Part shown: piece after piece, positions 52,975 to 64,000 of the stretch | Position numbering within the stretch: position 1 is the stretch's first letter | Layout of the letters: every line of letters starts with the position of its first letter | NCBI GenBank assembly: GCA_003133245.1 | Contig: PKWM01000021.1 | Coordinates: 89,186-153,185, forward strand | DNA length: 64,000 nucleotides | Direction of reading: 5' to 3' | Origin: Rhodoferax sp. | Lineage (GTDB): Bacteria; Pseudomonadota; Gammaproteobacteria; Burkholderiales; Burkholderiaceae_C | The notes under the pieces: generated by a model | Told to the model about the DNA's origin: nothing | Seen by the model: only the letters and a program-made list of their open reading frames with translations | The model's database searches: none | Position numbers and translations under genes: made by a program

Positions 52975-54582
52975 ATGGATTCTGTTGAAGAGTTGCTCAA
53001 ACGGCTTGAGCAACTTAATGACATTGGGGCCTCGCTCTCCAGGGAGCGCGACACCGCGCGTTTGCTCGAACACATCCTGCTGGCGGCCAAAGCAATCACC
53101 AATGCCGATGGTGGCACGCTGTACCGCATGACGGAGGATGGCCAAAGCTTGCGCTTCGAAATTCTTAGAACTGATTCGTTGCAGATCGCGATGGGCGGCA
53201 GCTCGGGCAAGCCCATCAGTTTCCCCAACTTGCCTTTGTACGACTCAGCCGGTGCACCCAACGATTCGATGGTGGCGGCCTACGCGGCTATTCACAATCA
53301 AACAGTTAACATTGCGGACGCCTACACCGAACCCAATTTTGATTTTTCCGGTACCCGCCGCTTTGATGGGCGCACTGGCTATCGTTCGCAGTCGTTTTTG
53401 ACGGTGCCGATGAAAAACCATGAGGGTGATGTCATTGGCGTGTTGCAGCTCATCAACGCGCACAAGCCCGGCAGTCAAACTGTGCTGCCGTTTTCACTGG
53501 CCGATCAAAGCCTGGCTGAGTCACTCGCTTCGCAAGCCGCCATTGCCTTGAGCAATCGTTTGCTGATGATGCAGCTTGAGGAGTTGTTTGAGTCCTTGAT
53601 CAGCCTCATTAACCTGGCGATTGACGAAAAATCGCCCTACACCGGTGGCCATTGCCAGCGCGTGCCCGTACTGACCATGATGCTGGCAGATGCTGTGGCT
53701 GAAATCACCGAAGGTCCACTGGCGTCGTTCACAATGGACGAGCACGACCGCTATGAGCTCAAGATCGCTGGCTTATTGCACGATTGCGGCAAGATCACAA
53801 CACCGGTTCATGTGGTGGACAAAGCCACCAAGCTGCATACCTTGTTTGATCGCATTGACTTGATTGACACCCGCTTTGAAGTGCTCAAACGCGATGCTGA
53901 GCTCGACGCCTTGCGCCAGCAACTGACCTTGCGGCCCTGCGTTAATCCGCAGGCAGAAGCTGAAGTGAATGCGACTTGTCAGGAGCAGATCAAGTCAATT
54001 GAGTCTGATCGTGAATTTGTTCGAAAGACAAATGTTGGGGGTGAAGCGATGTCTGACAGCGCCTTGCAACGGGTGCAGGCGATTGGTCAACAGCGGGTTT
54101 GGCGCAATTCGGACGGTAATGTGGCCGGATTTCTGACCGCCAATGAGATTGAAAACTTGAGCATTCGAGTAGGCACGTTGACCTTGGCCGAGCGCGAAAC
54201 GATCAACTATCACATCGTTGCGACCATCAAGATGCTTGAGCATCTACACTGGCCCAAGCATCTGAAAAATGTGTCGGAATTTGCCGGTGGACACCACGAG
54301 CGAATGGACGGCAAAGGCTATCCCAAGGGTCTGACGCAAGACCAGATGTCCGTCCAGGCCCGGATCATGGGCATTGCCGATATCTTTGAAGCGTTGACGG
54401 CACGTGATCGACCTTACAAGCCCGGTATGAAGTTATCGCAAGCCATGGGCATCATGAATAACTTTAAAAATGACGGCCATATTGACCCTGATCTGTTCGA
54501 TATTTTTCTGCGAAGCGGCGTTTACCAACGCTACGCTGAGCAGTTCCTCGATCCCGGGCAAATCGACGCGGTTATTCTCTAG
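52975..54582 (+). CDS. GAF and HD-GYP domain protein, likely c-di-GMP phosphodiesterase
   Basis: This 535-residue protein has an N-terminal GAF sensor domain (about residues 25-175, ITNADGGTLYRMTEDG, FLTVPMKNHEGDVIGVLQLI) and an HD-GYP domain with H-D in AGLLHDCGKI and GYP in HHERMDGKGYPKG. An insertion of roughly 150 residues lies between the HD and GYP parts, with charged helical sequence. HD-GYP proteins hydrolyse c-di-GMP; which of the usual metal ligands are kept after the insertion needs alignment. ATG 52975 has GGGA upstream; ATG 52963 is an alternative. It is likely in an operon with the DUF349 gene. Confidence 0.85.
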   Translation: MDSVEELLKRLEQLNDIGASLSRERDTARLLEHILLAAKAITNADGGTLYRMTEDGQSLRFEILRTDSLQIAMGGSSGKPISFPNLPLYDSAGAPNDSMVAAYAAIHNQTVNIADAYTEPNFDFSGTRRFDGRTGYRSQSFLTVPMKNHEGDVIGVLQLINAHKPGSQTVLPFSLADQSLAESLASQAAIALSNRLLMMQLEELFESLISLINLAIDEKSPYTGGHCQRVPVLTMMLADAVAEITEGPLASFTMDEHDRYELKIAGLLHDCGKITTPVHVVDKATKLHTLFDRIDLIDTRFEVLKRDAELDALRQQLTLRPCVNPQAEAEVNATCQEQIKSIESDREFVRKTNVGGEAMSDSALQRVQAIGQQRVWRNSDGNVAGFLTANEIENLSIRVGTLTLAERETINYHIVATIKMLEHLHWPKHLKNVSEFAGGHHERMDGKGYPKGLTQDQMSVQARIMGIADIFEALTARDRPYKPGMKLSQAMGIMNNFKNDGHIDPDLFDIFLRSGVYQRYAEQFLDPGQIDAVIL

Positions 54583-54601
54583 GCGACAAAAGGTGAGTTA
54601 C

Positions 54602-55510
54602 TTAAGTGCCTGCAAGCCCCAGCGCAAACGGCAAACTCAGCAGGCCCAGCAGGGTAGAGATGGTCACCAGAGCGGCTACGTAAGTACCATCGTAACCCAT
54701 GCGGACCGCTAATACGTAGCAGCTTGGGGACGTTGGCAAAGCTGAAAAAGCCAGCAACATCGTGCTTTGAATCGGGTTGAGGTGAAACAAGCGCGCGAGA
54801 GCGAACGCCACCAGCGGTAGTAAGAAATGACGGATGGTCAGCAGTACCACGGCCAGCACTTTGGCGCGACCGAGTGCACCGAGCTGCATGCCTGCACCGG
54901 CGGCCATCAGTCCGAGCGCCAGCGAGGCCGCTCCGATGCGTGTCACTGTGGGTTCGAGCCACAGGGGCAGCGTCAAACCCAGCAGATTTGCCGCCAGTCC
55001 AGTGACTGTGCCAATGATGAGTGGGTTGCGCACCAACTCGCGCAGAAAACCGCGTTCGCCGTGGCGCGCCATCGGCCAGACGGCAGCTATATTGAATAGC
55101 GGCACACACACGCCTATCAGCACGGCCAATAACAGTAAACCCGCCGGTCCGGCGAGTCGATTTGCCAAGGCCAGGCCAATGAAGGAGTTGAAACGAAACG
55201 CTACCTGGGCACTGGCCACATACTCAATTTTGGGAACGTAGCGCTTAAGCCAGTACCAGTGCGGAACTGAATAAACCAGTGCGATGCCGCTGAGTCCCAT
55301 GGCCCAGCCGGCACTGACCAGTCTTGCTGTTGCTCCGATGTCGAGCGGGCTTTTTACAATGGAATGAAAGAGCAGGACCGGAAATAAAAAATAATAGACG
55401 AGCGACTCGACCTGTGCCCATACCGTGCGGTTGAGTGCGGTATAACGACACACTAGGTAGCCACAAAGAATCAGGGAGAAGTCGGGAAATAAAAGTTGAA
55501 CGTAATTCAC
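54602..55510 (-). CDS. AEC-family (auxin efflux carrier-type) transporter
   Basis: This 302-residue protein has about ten membrane segments and belongs to the bacterial AEC family, with the conserved NPLIIGTVTGLAANLLGL block and ALPTSPSCYVLAVRMG at the second half. Known bacterial members move dicarboxylates or related organic acids; the substrate is unknown. It is divergent from xerD with a 41-base gap and converges with the HD-GYP gene. Confidence 0.85.
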   Translation of the reverse strand: MNYVQLLFPDFSLILCGYLVCRYTALNRTVWAQVESLVYYFLFPVLLFHSIVKSPLDIGATARLVSAGWAMGLSGIALVYSVPHWYWLKRYVPKIEYVASAQVAFRFNSFIGLALANRLAGPAGLLLLAVLIGVCVPLFNIAAVWPMARHGERGFLRELVRNPLIIGTVTGLAANLLGLTLPLWLEPTVTRIGAASLALGLMAAGAGMQLGALGRAKVLAVVLLTIRHFLLPLVAFALARLFHLNPIQSTMLLAFSALPTSPSCYVLAVRMGYDGTYVAALVTISTLLGLLSLPFALGLAGT

Positions 55511-55551
55511 ATGCCAAGAATACCAGCGTAACGAACCCTCAGAGTAGAACT

Positions 55552-56475
55552 ATGAGCCAAGGTCAAACTATTGCAATGGTGGGTGAAGCACTTGTTGATG
55601 CCTTCATCGACGCATTATGGCTGGAACAAGGCTTGTCGAAAAACACGCTGAGCGCTTATCGGCGTGACCTTAGCCTGTATGGTACCTGGCTCAAGGTGCG
55701 CAACAAGGTATTGACGCAAGCGACTGAGGGCGATCTGAATGGTTATTTTGCGGCACAACACAGTAGCACCAAGGCGACTACCGCCAACCGTCGTCTGACG
55801 GTTTTTAAACGCTATTTTCGCTGGGCACTGCGTGAGCATTTGATCACCATGGATCCGACGCTAAAACTGCAAGCTGCGCGCCAGTCTCTGCGCGTTCCCA
55901 AGACCTTGACCGAGTCTCAGGTTGAGGCGTTGTTAGACGCACCCGACGTGCAAACGGCCCAGGGTGTACGCGACCGCACCATGCTGGAGCTGATGTATGC
56001 CAGTGGCTTGCGCGTGAGCGAATTGGTCAACCTCAAAGTATTGAACCTGAGCCTGTCGGAAAATGTGCTGCGTGTATTTGGCAAAGGCAACAAGGAGAGG
56101 CTGCTGCCCTTTGGCGAGGTGGCCAGTTTGTGGATCAGGCAGTATCTGAGCGGTGCCCGCCAAGACCTGCTCGCCGGCAAGCAGACTGAAGATCTGTTTG
56201 TTACCCATCGAGGTGCCACGGCTGGCCGCGCCATGAGCCGGGTCATGTTCTGGTTGATCGTTAAAAAATATGCGACTCGAGCGGGTGTCACTGTGCCGAT
56301 GTCGCCGCATACCTTGCGTCATGCCTTTGCGACGCATTTGCTCAACCACGGTGCAGATTTGCGCACGGTGCAACTATTGCTGGGCCATGTCGATATCTCA
56401 ACCACCACCATTTACACTCACGTGGCACGTGAGCGTCTCAAACGCTTGCACGCACAACATCATCCTCGCGCTTAA
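55552..56475 (+). CDS. xerD: Tyrosine recombinase XerD
   Basis: This 307-residue tyrosine recombinase resolves chromosome dimers at dif with XerC and FtsK. The N-terminal SAM-like domain (LVDAFIDALWLEQGLSKNTL) precedes the catalytic domain, where the active residues are visible: Arg in ASGLRVSEL, Lys in FGKGNKERLLP, His-x-x-Arg in SPHTLRHAFATHLL, His in LLGHVDIS and the nucleophile in TTTIYTHVA. ATG 55552 is used; ATG 55576 is another in-frame option. The open frame further upstream (to 55435) lies over the divergent AEC gene and is not likely used. Confidence 0.92.
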   Translation: MSQGQTIAMVGEALVDAFIDALWLEQGLSKNTLSAYRRDLSLYGTWLKVRNKVLTQATEGDLNGYFAAQHSSTKATTANRRLTVFKRYFRWALREHLITMDPTLKLQAARQSLRVPKTLTESQVEALLDAPDVQTAQGVRDRTMLELMYASGLRVSELVNLKVLNLSLSENVLRVFGKGNKERLLPFGEVASLWIRQYLSGARQDLLAGKQTEDLFVTHRGATAGRAMSRVMFWLIVKKYATRAGVTVPMSPHTLRHAFATHLLNHGADLRTVQLLLGHVDISTTTIYTHVARERLKRLHAQHHPRA

Positions 56476-56500
56476 ACCAAATTGAAGAAAGAGAATTGTC

Positions 56501-57025
56501 ATGGCAATTTATGAGCTTGACGGCATTGCACCCACTATTTCAGAGTCAGCCTGGGTCGCAGAGAGTTCCCAGGTCATCGGTGATGTCGAGCTGGGTGATG
56601 ACGCCAACGTCTGGTTTGGCGTGGTGATACGGGGCGACAATGAGCCTATTCGAGTGGGCCGACGCACCAACATTCAGGACGCCTGCGTCCTGCACTCTGA
56701 TCCGGGTTTCCCGCTGACCTTGGGTGAAGATGTGACGGTGGGGCATAAAGCCATGCTGCATGGTTGCACCATTGGCGATGGTTCCTTGATTGGCATCGGA
56801 GCGATTGTGCTCAACGGCGCGAAAATTGGCAAGAATTGTCTTGTGGGGGCTGGCTCTTTGGTGACCGAGGGCAAGGAATTCCCGCCGGGCTCCATGATTC
56901 TGGGCAGTCCAGCCAAGGTGGTGCGCCAGCTTGGTGCCGAGCAATTGGACGGCTTGCAACTGATGGCCCGGCACTACGTGAGCAATGCCTGCCGCTTTCG
57001 CACCGGGTTGAAAAAAATAGCCTGA
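56501..57025 (+). CDS. Gamma-carbonic anhydrase family protein
   Basis: This 174-residue left-handed beta-helix protein of the YrdA/CaiE type has hexapeptide repeats (IGDVELGDDANVWFGVVIRG) and the metal histidines in VLHSDPG and GHKAMLHGC. It is likely a trimer with zinc or iron; some members are carbonic anhydrases, others inactive. It follows xerD by 25 bases on the same strand and has a good Shine-Dalgarno. It converges with ftsB. Confidence 0.9.
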   Translation: MAIYELDGIAPTISESAWVAESSQVIGDVELGDDANVWFGVVIRGDNEPIRVGRRTNIQDACVLHSDPGFPLTLGEDVTVGHKAMLHGCTIGDGSLIGIGAIVLNGAKIGKNCLVGAGSLVTEGKEFPPGSMILGSPAKVVRQLGAEQLDGLQLMARHYVSNACRFRTGLKKIA

Positions 57026-57041
57026 TTTGTTCAAACAGGGT

Positions 57042-57341
57042 TTAACGGCTGTTTGGCAGTTTGGGAGAAGTGAGGATTTGCACGTAAATCTCGTTGGGCT
57101 TGACCATGCCCAGATCCAGTCGTGCCTTTTCTTCGACCATCTCCAAGCCCTCGGACAGATCTCGAACTTCTGCCGCCATTTGCTCATTGGCCAGTTGTGC
57201 CAGTTGGTTTTTCCGGGTTTGTTCGGCGAGTTGTTTGCTCAAGTGAGCCACGGAGCCGACGCTACCACGGCCAAACCACAACTGCACGTGAACGATCACC
57301 AGCAGTGCGATCAAAGTGATTGAGACGACTCGCTTGCCCAT
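57042..57341 (-). CDS. ftsB: Cell division protein FtsB
   Basis: This 99-residue bitopic protein has an N-terminal membrane helix (VVSITLIALLVIVHVQLWFG), a coiled coil (about residues 30-70, LSKQLAEQTRKNQLAQLANE), and the C-terminal ARLDLGMVKPNEIYVQIL. It forms the FtsQLB complex at the septum. It lies eight bases after eno, the order seen across proteobacteria, in a pyrG-kdsA-eno-ftsB series. Confidence 0.92.
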   Translation of the reverse strand: MGKRVVSITLIALLVIVHVQLWFGRGSVGSVAHLSKQLAEQTRKNQLAQLANEQMAAEVRDLSEGLEMVEEKARLDLGMVKPNEIYVQILTSPKLPNSR

Positions 57342-57349
57342 GGGGAGCT

Positions 57350-58642
<1,293 letters not shown>

Positions 58643-58663
58643 TCAGAAAATAAACATTGAGAA

Positions 58664-59517
58664 TTATTCGAAGTGGTTTTCCAGAAACCCGTTCTTCTTG
58701 GTGACGGCATCCAGTGCTACCAGCGTTTCCAGCAAGGCCCGCATATGCTTGAGCGGCACCGCGTTGGGGCCGTCACTCAAAGCCTTGGCTGGGTTGGGAT
58801 GGGTTTCCATGAACAAGCCAGCCACGCCGACGGCGATCGCCGCACGCGCCAGCACCGGCACCATTTCGCGCTGACCGCCGCTGCTGGTGCCCTGACCGCC
58901 CGGCAATTGCACCGAGTGAGTGGCATCAAACACCACCGGGGCACCGGTGTCGCGCATGATAGCCAGCGAGCGCATGTCGCTGACCAGGTTGTTATAGCCA
59001 AAACAGACGCCGCGCTCACAAGCCATGAAATTGTCTTCATTCAAACCTTGTTCTCGTGCGGCGGCGCGCGCCTTCTTGATTACGTTTTTCATGTCGCCGG
59101 GTGCCAGAAACTGCCCCTTTTTGATGTTGACCGGCAGGCCCGACTGCGCCACGGCACGTATGAAGTCGGTTTGCCGACACAAAAAAGCCGGGGTTTGCAA
59201 GACGTCAACCACCGCTGCCACCTGGGCGATCTGCTCAATTGAATGAATGTCGGTCAGCACCGGCACCTGCAATTCGCGTTTGACTTTGGCCAGAATTTCC
59301 AGCCCGCGCTCGATGCCGGGGCCGCGAAAGGTGTCGCCACTGGAACGGTTGGCCTTGTCAAAACTGCTCTTGAAAATGAAGGAGATACCCAGGTTGGTGG
59401 TGATTTCCTTCAGGGTGCCAGCGGTTTCCATCTGCAACTGCTCTGACTCGATCACGCAGGGTCCGGCGATCAAAAAAAAGCGCTGCTGCAAGCCGACCTC
59501 AAAGCCGCACAAATTCA

Positions 59518-59518
<1 letters not shown>
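58664..59518 (-). CDS. kdsA: 3-deoxy-8-phosphooctulonate synthase
   Basis: This 284-residue enzyme condenses PEP and arabinose 5-phosphate to KDO 8-phosphate for lipopolysaccharide. Conserved [39 protein letters not shown], and [20 protein letters not shown] are present. Its ATG overlaps the pyrG stop by one base (TGATG), so it is likely coupled to pyrG and transcribed with eno and ftsB. Confidence 0.97.
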
Positions 59519-61197
<1,679 letters not shown>

Positions 61198-61252
61198 TTA
61201 TGAAGCCCCCTGGGGTGGAAATTGTAATTATAGAGGTGCTACATTGTGGGCT

Positions 61253-62479
61253 ATGAACGACCTTGCTGGAAAACATATTGTTTTGGGGCTCACCGGTGGC
61301 ATTGCCTGCTACAAGGCTGCCGAGTTGTGCCGCGCCTTGATCAAGGAAGGTGCCAGCGTGCAAGTGGTAATGACGGCGGCAGCCGAGCAGTTCATCACAC
61401 CGGTCACGTTACAGGCATTGAGTGGACGCACGGTTTATAGCTCGCAGTGGGATGCGCGTGAGCCCAGCAACATGCCGCACATCAAGCTGAGCCGAGAAGC
61501 CGACGCCATCCTGATTGCGCCTTGCAGCGCTGACTTTATGGCCAAGCTGCTGCACGGGCGCGCCGATGAGCTGCTCAGCCTCATGTGCCTGGCGCGACCG
61601 ATAGCCCAGGTGGCGTTGCTGCTGGCTCCAGCCATGAACCGCGAGATGTGGGCGCATCCTGCTACCCAGCGCAATGTAGCGCAATTAATGGCTGACGGCA
61701 CCACGGTGTTTGATGTGGGCAGCGGCGACCAGGCCTGTGGAGAAACTGGCGACGGTCGCATGCTGGAACCATCAGAGTTACTGGAAGATGTGATTGCATT
61801 TTTTCAGCCCAAGAGTCTGCTCGGACAGCACGTGCTGGTGACGGCCGGGCCGACCTACGAGGCAATTGACCCGGTACGCGGCATTACCAATTTGTCCAGC
61901 GGAAAAATGGGTTTTGCCATTGCCCGCGCCGCCCGCGAGGCTGGCGCTGAAGTGACGCTGGTGGCGGGTCCTGTCAGTCTGGCAACACCACGGGGTGTCG
62001 CTCGGGTGGATGTCATATCTGCGCAGGACATGCTGCAAGCCGTGCAAGACAAAGCAGCAACGGCAACGGTTTTCATTGCGACGGCAGCAGTGGCGGATTG
62101 GCGACCAGCCCATGCGGCGGATCACAAAATAAAAAAAGATGGGTCGGGCGCAACGCCAAGTTTGAATTTTGTCGAGAACCCGGACATCCTGGCCACACTG
62201 GCGCAATCCGCGCGCGGCCAGAGCCGGGCGCTGTATTGCGTCGGTTTTGCGGCGGAGAGTCATGACTTGCTGGCCAACGCGAAAGCCAAGCGAGCGCGCA
62301 AAGGCGTGCCGCTGCTGGTGGGCAATATCGGCCCGGCCACGTTTGGCCAGGATGACAACGCGCTCTTATTGATCGATGAGTCGGGCGCCAAAGAATTGGC
62401 GCGTGCTTCCAAGCTTGTGCTGGCGCGTAAGCTGATCGTTGAAATCGCAATCAGAATCAAAGCCGGAGTTCGAGCATGA
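61253..62479 (+). CDS. coaBC: Bifunctional phosphopantothenoylcysteine decarboxylase/synthetase
   Basis: This 408-residue protein has an N-terminal flavoprotein decarboxylase (Coa[47 protein letters not shown]) and C-terminal synthetase (Coa[30 protein letters not shown]). It makes 4'-phosphopantetheine in coenzyme A synthesis. ATG 61253 is used; an in-frame TTG at 61244 is better spaced from AGAGG at 61232-61236. It overlaps dut by four bases, a common pairing. Confidence 0.95.
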   Translation: MNDLAGKHIVLGLTGGIACYKAAELCRALIKEGASVQVVMTAAAEQFITPVTLQALSGRTVYSSQWDAREPSNMPHIKLSREADAILIAPCSADFMAKLLHGRADELLSLMCLARPIAQVALLLAPAMNREMWAHPATQRNVAQLMADGTTVFDVGSGDQACGETGDGRMLEPSELLEDVIAFFQPKSLLGQHVLVTAGPTYEAIDPVRGITNLSSGKMGFAIARAAREAGAEVTLVAGPVSLATPRGVARVDVISAQDMLQAVQDKAATATVFIATAAVADWRPAHAADHKIKKDGSGATPSLNFVENPDILATLAQSARGQSRALYCVGFAAESHDLLANAKAKRARKGVPLLVGNIGPATFGQDDNALLLIDESGAKELARASKLVLARKLIVEIAIRIKAGVRA

Positions 62480-62925
62480 TGAAAATTGATCTGAAGATCA
62501 TCGACTCGCGGATAGTCGACCAATTGCCAAGTTATTCCACGCCGGGCAGTGCCGGGCTGGATTTGCGCGCCTGCATCGATGCGCCGTTGACCTTGCAGCC
62601 CAACGCCTGGCAACTGGTGCCGACCGGCATCGCGATTTATTTGCACGACCCGAACTTTGCCGCGCTGATTCTGCCGCGCTCCGGGCTGGGCCACAAGCAC
62701 GGCATCGTGCTGGGCAATTTGGTCGGGCTGATTGACAGCGACTACCAGGGCCAACTGATGGTGAGCGCCTGGAACCGCAGTGCTGTCGCATTCACGATCG
62801 AACCGATGGAGCGCATCGCGCAGCTCGTCATTGTTCCGGTGGTTCAGGCGCAGTTCAATGTAGTAACCGAGTTCCCCACCAGCGCGCGCGGGGAGGGCGG
62901 TTATGGCTCCACTGGCAAGAGCTGA
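62476..62925 (+). CDS. dut: dUTP pyrophosphatase
   Basis: This 149-residue trimeric enzyme hydrolyses dUTP to dUMP, keeping uracil out of DNA. The five dUTPase motifs are seen in order: [45 protein letters not shown], and the C-terminal [12 protein letters not shown]. Its ATG overlaps the coaBC stop (ATGA). Confidence 0.97.
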   Translation: MMKIDLKIIDSRIVDQLPSYSTPGSAGLDLRACIDAPLTLQPNAWQLVPTGIAIYLHDPNFAALILPRSGLGHKHGIVLGNLVGLIDSDYQGQLMVSAWNRSAVAFTIEPMERIAQLVIVPVVQAQFNVVTEFPTSARGEGGYGSTGKS

Positions 62926-63104
62926 ATTGGGGTCGGATTCCAAATCGGGGCAGTTCCTTCGAACTTGACGACAAGGGTTTTTGGGGTCAGATCGCAATTT
63001 GGCAAAACCCCAAGTCCACGCTGTGGCGCGTAGCACCGCACCCGCAGGGACAGCCGAAGGCTGGGCGAATTTGGGCTCTGACCCCAATAACCCGGACCCC
63101 AAAT
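62926..63104. repeat. GGGGTCAG-type inverted repeats after dut
   Basis: TTGGGGTCAG at 62981-62990 and its exact complement CTGACCCCAA at 63078-63087 frame about 107 bases. An outer, imperfect pair (ATTGGGGTCGG at 62926 and CCGGACCCCAAAT near 63092) surrounds them. Such GGGGTCAG-type repeats occur in betaproteobacterial intergenic DNA. Small open frames here run through the repeats and are not believed. Bases 63105-63295 contain the promoter-proximal region of the next gene and a short CGACA/TGTCG repeat at 63237-63251. Confidence 0.5.
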
Positions 63105-63295
63105 CAGCGGGGCGTTATCGCGCAAGCCTTCGGATTGACTCAACACCGGCCCTCATCTTGTCAGAAGCCGACGAATTGGCAGAGTGAATAGTAATCTTTG
63201 AGGGCGCAAAGCCCCGCACGGCTAACCGTAACCATACGACACATGTTGTCGCACTTGTGAAGACAATGATCTCACCCAATTCAAAGGAGATCAGC

Positions 63296-64000
63296 ATGTA
63301 TTCACGTCACCGTTCTCTCGCGCGTTCGCGCTCAACATCGCCTGACACGCCTCCAATAGTTCACTTGTGGCTCCTTAGATTGCTGGTGCCGTTAGGCGGG
63401 CATCGAGAATTCATGTCTTCAGATGGCTTTCGGGACGAACCTGTGGCCGAGTTGCTCGGTTTAGGAGAAATGATTGAGCCCACCTCAGGTGACTTCAATC
63501 TAAAGTTCGCTCGCACAAAGCTGCGCCAACTCCACGCTGCAAGTGAGCGATCGAGTTGCGTGGCCACTGTACCGTCCTGTCTCGGAACCAATATCGCGCG
63601 TTTGTCGCGTTTGGTTGGGCTATCCGACACGGATTGCCGCATTCTTGGATTTGCCGTGTTGATTCATGCCGAGCGCGTGCTGGACAGCACCGCTGAGTGG
63701 CTTGGGCAGTTCACTTCGCTAAGGATGATTCACGCCGTCTCGGTTCTGTTGGATCTGCCAGACCAGGATGTCCGCGCATCACTGAGCCCTCAAGGACTTT
63801 TGGCCAAGTCTGGACTGCTCTCGGTTGAGCGTTGTGGGACTTCGACCTTGGGTGGCAAATTGAACTTGCTTTCAGACATTTTTGCCGATCAAATCTACTC
63901 CTCTGATGCTGATCCGATTGGGCTGCTGCGGGACACGGTGGTACCCAGCGCACCCCCATTGCTTGAGCTAATTGACTACGCCCACATAGGGGAAATTCTC
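63296..64000 (+). CDS. N-terminal part of a large protein, possibly an AAA-type ATPase, truncated at the window edge
   Basis: An uninterrupted 235-codon frame starts at ATG 63296, six bases after AAAGGAG, and runs off the right edge. The sequence begins MYSRHRSLARSRSTSPDTPP, then helical, leucine-rich sequence (LLRLLVPLGGHREFMSSDGF; LSRLVGLSDTDCRILGFAVL; LLDLPDQDVRASLSPQGLLA). It has no signal peptide or membrane helix. It resembles from memory the N-terminal region of proteobacterial AAA ATPases of unknown role, but no P-loop is inside the window, so this is tentative. The clean frame and Shine-Dalgarno make a real gene likely. Confidence 0.7.
   Translation, partial: MYSRHRSLARSRSTSPDTPPIVHLWLLRLLVPLGGHREFMSSDGFRDEPVAELLGLGEMIEPTSGDFNLKFARTKLRQLHAASERSSCVATVPSCLGTNIARLSRLVGLSDTDCRILGFAVLIHAERVLDSTAEWLGQFTSLRMIHAVSVLLDLPDQDVRASLSPQGLLAKSGLLSVERCGTSTLGGKLNLLSDIFADQIYSSDADPIGLLRDTVVPSAPPLLELIDYAHIGEIL

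Noticed and set aside
62981..63187. 68-codon frame after dut
   Set aside because: It is composed of GGGGTCAG repeat sequence and has no Shine-Dalgarno or family features.

Overview
The window looks like a chromosomal segment of a betaproteobacterium, most likely a Comamonadaceae member close to Rhodoferax, Albidiferax or Polaromonas. This rests on gene content and order (pyrG-kdsA-eno-ftsB; ribBA-ribH-nusB; DnaE; DUF349 protein), the moderately high GC and protein flavour, not on a database search. Most genes are housekeeping. No rRNA, tRNA, CRISPR array, prophage or intact insertion sequence was seen. The first and last genes are cut by the window edges.

1-5.2 kb: a three-gene 2-oxoacid oxidoreductase operon (FAD/Fe-S subunit, KorA-like, KorB-like), a CBS-domain protein and a decayed PAS-domain gene. 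5.3-11.9 kb: a nitric-oxide defence island: Ric/YtfE iron-centre repair protein, NsrR sensor-repressor, quinol-type NO reductase NorB, a small membrane protein, a YgbA-type protein, a short-chain dehydrogenase and NnrS. Two intergenic regions carry sequences resembling NsrR operators. 12.1-15.8 kb: malonyl-CoA decarboxylase, cytochrome c', a divergent membrane cytochrome b and a ketopantoate-reductase-like enzyme.

15.8-22.5 kb: tRNA and rRNA modification genes (RluA-type, TrmB, GluQ) in an overlapping set, an FAD oxidoreductase, and a LysR regulator facing a pirin and a WrbA-like flavoprotein. Two kinds of palindromic intergenic repeat occur here. 22.6-36.2 kb: dnaE, converging on tolA-tolR-tolQ, an aminotransferase, nusB, ribH and ribBA. 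The riboflavin cluster is then interrupted by an oppositely oriented three-gene module (Nramp-related transporter, 62-residue membrane protein, membrane-less MgtE/CBS protein), after which ribE and ribD follow. I read the module as a candidate Mg2+ (or Mn2+) uptake system with a separately encoded MgtE-type sensor. It is the most interesting observation in the window.

36.4-46.8 kb: a minor-pilin operon (fimT, pilV, pilW, pilX, pilY1, pilE, a second fimT) directly followed by an AlgZ/AlgR-type two-component system, which in Pseudomonas controls the equivalent operon. 46.8-50.1 kb: nrdR, glyA, a lytic transglycosylase and a 0.7 kb gene-free stretch with a candidate structured RNA ending in an intrinsic terminator. 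50.2-64 kb: DUF349 protein, GAF/HD-GYP protein, AEC transporter, xerD, gamma carbonic anhydrase, ftsB, eno, kdsA, pyrG, coaBC, dut, a GGGGTCAG-type repeat region, and the start of a large protein that runs off the right edge.
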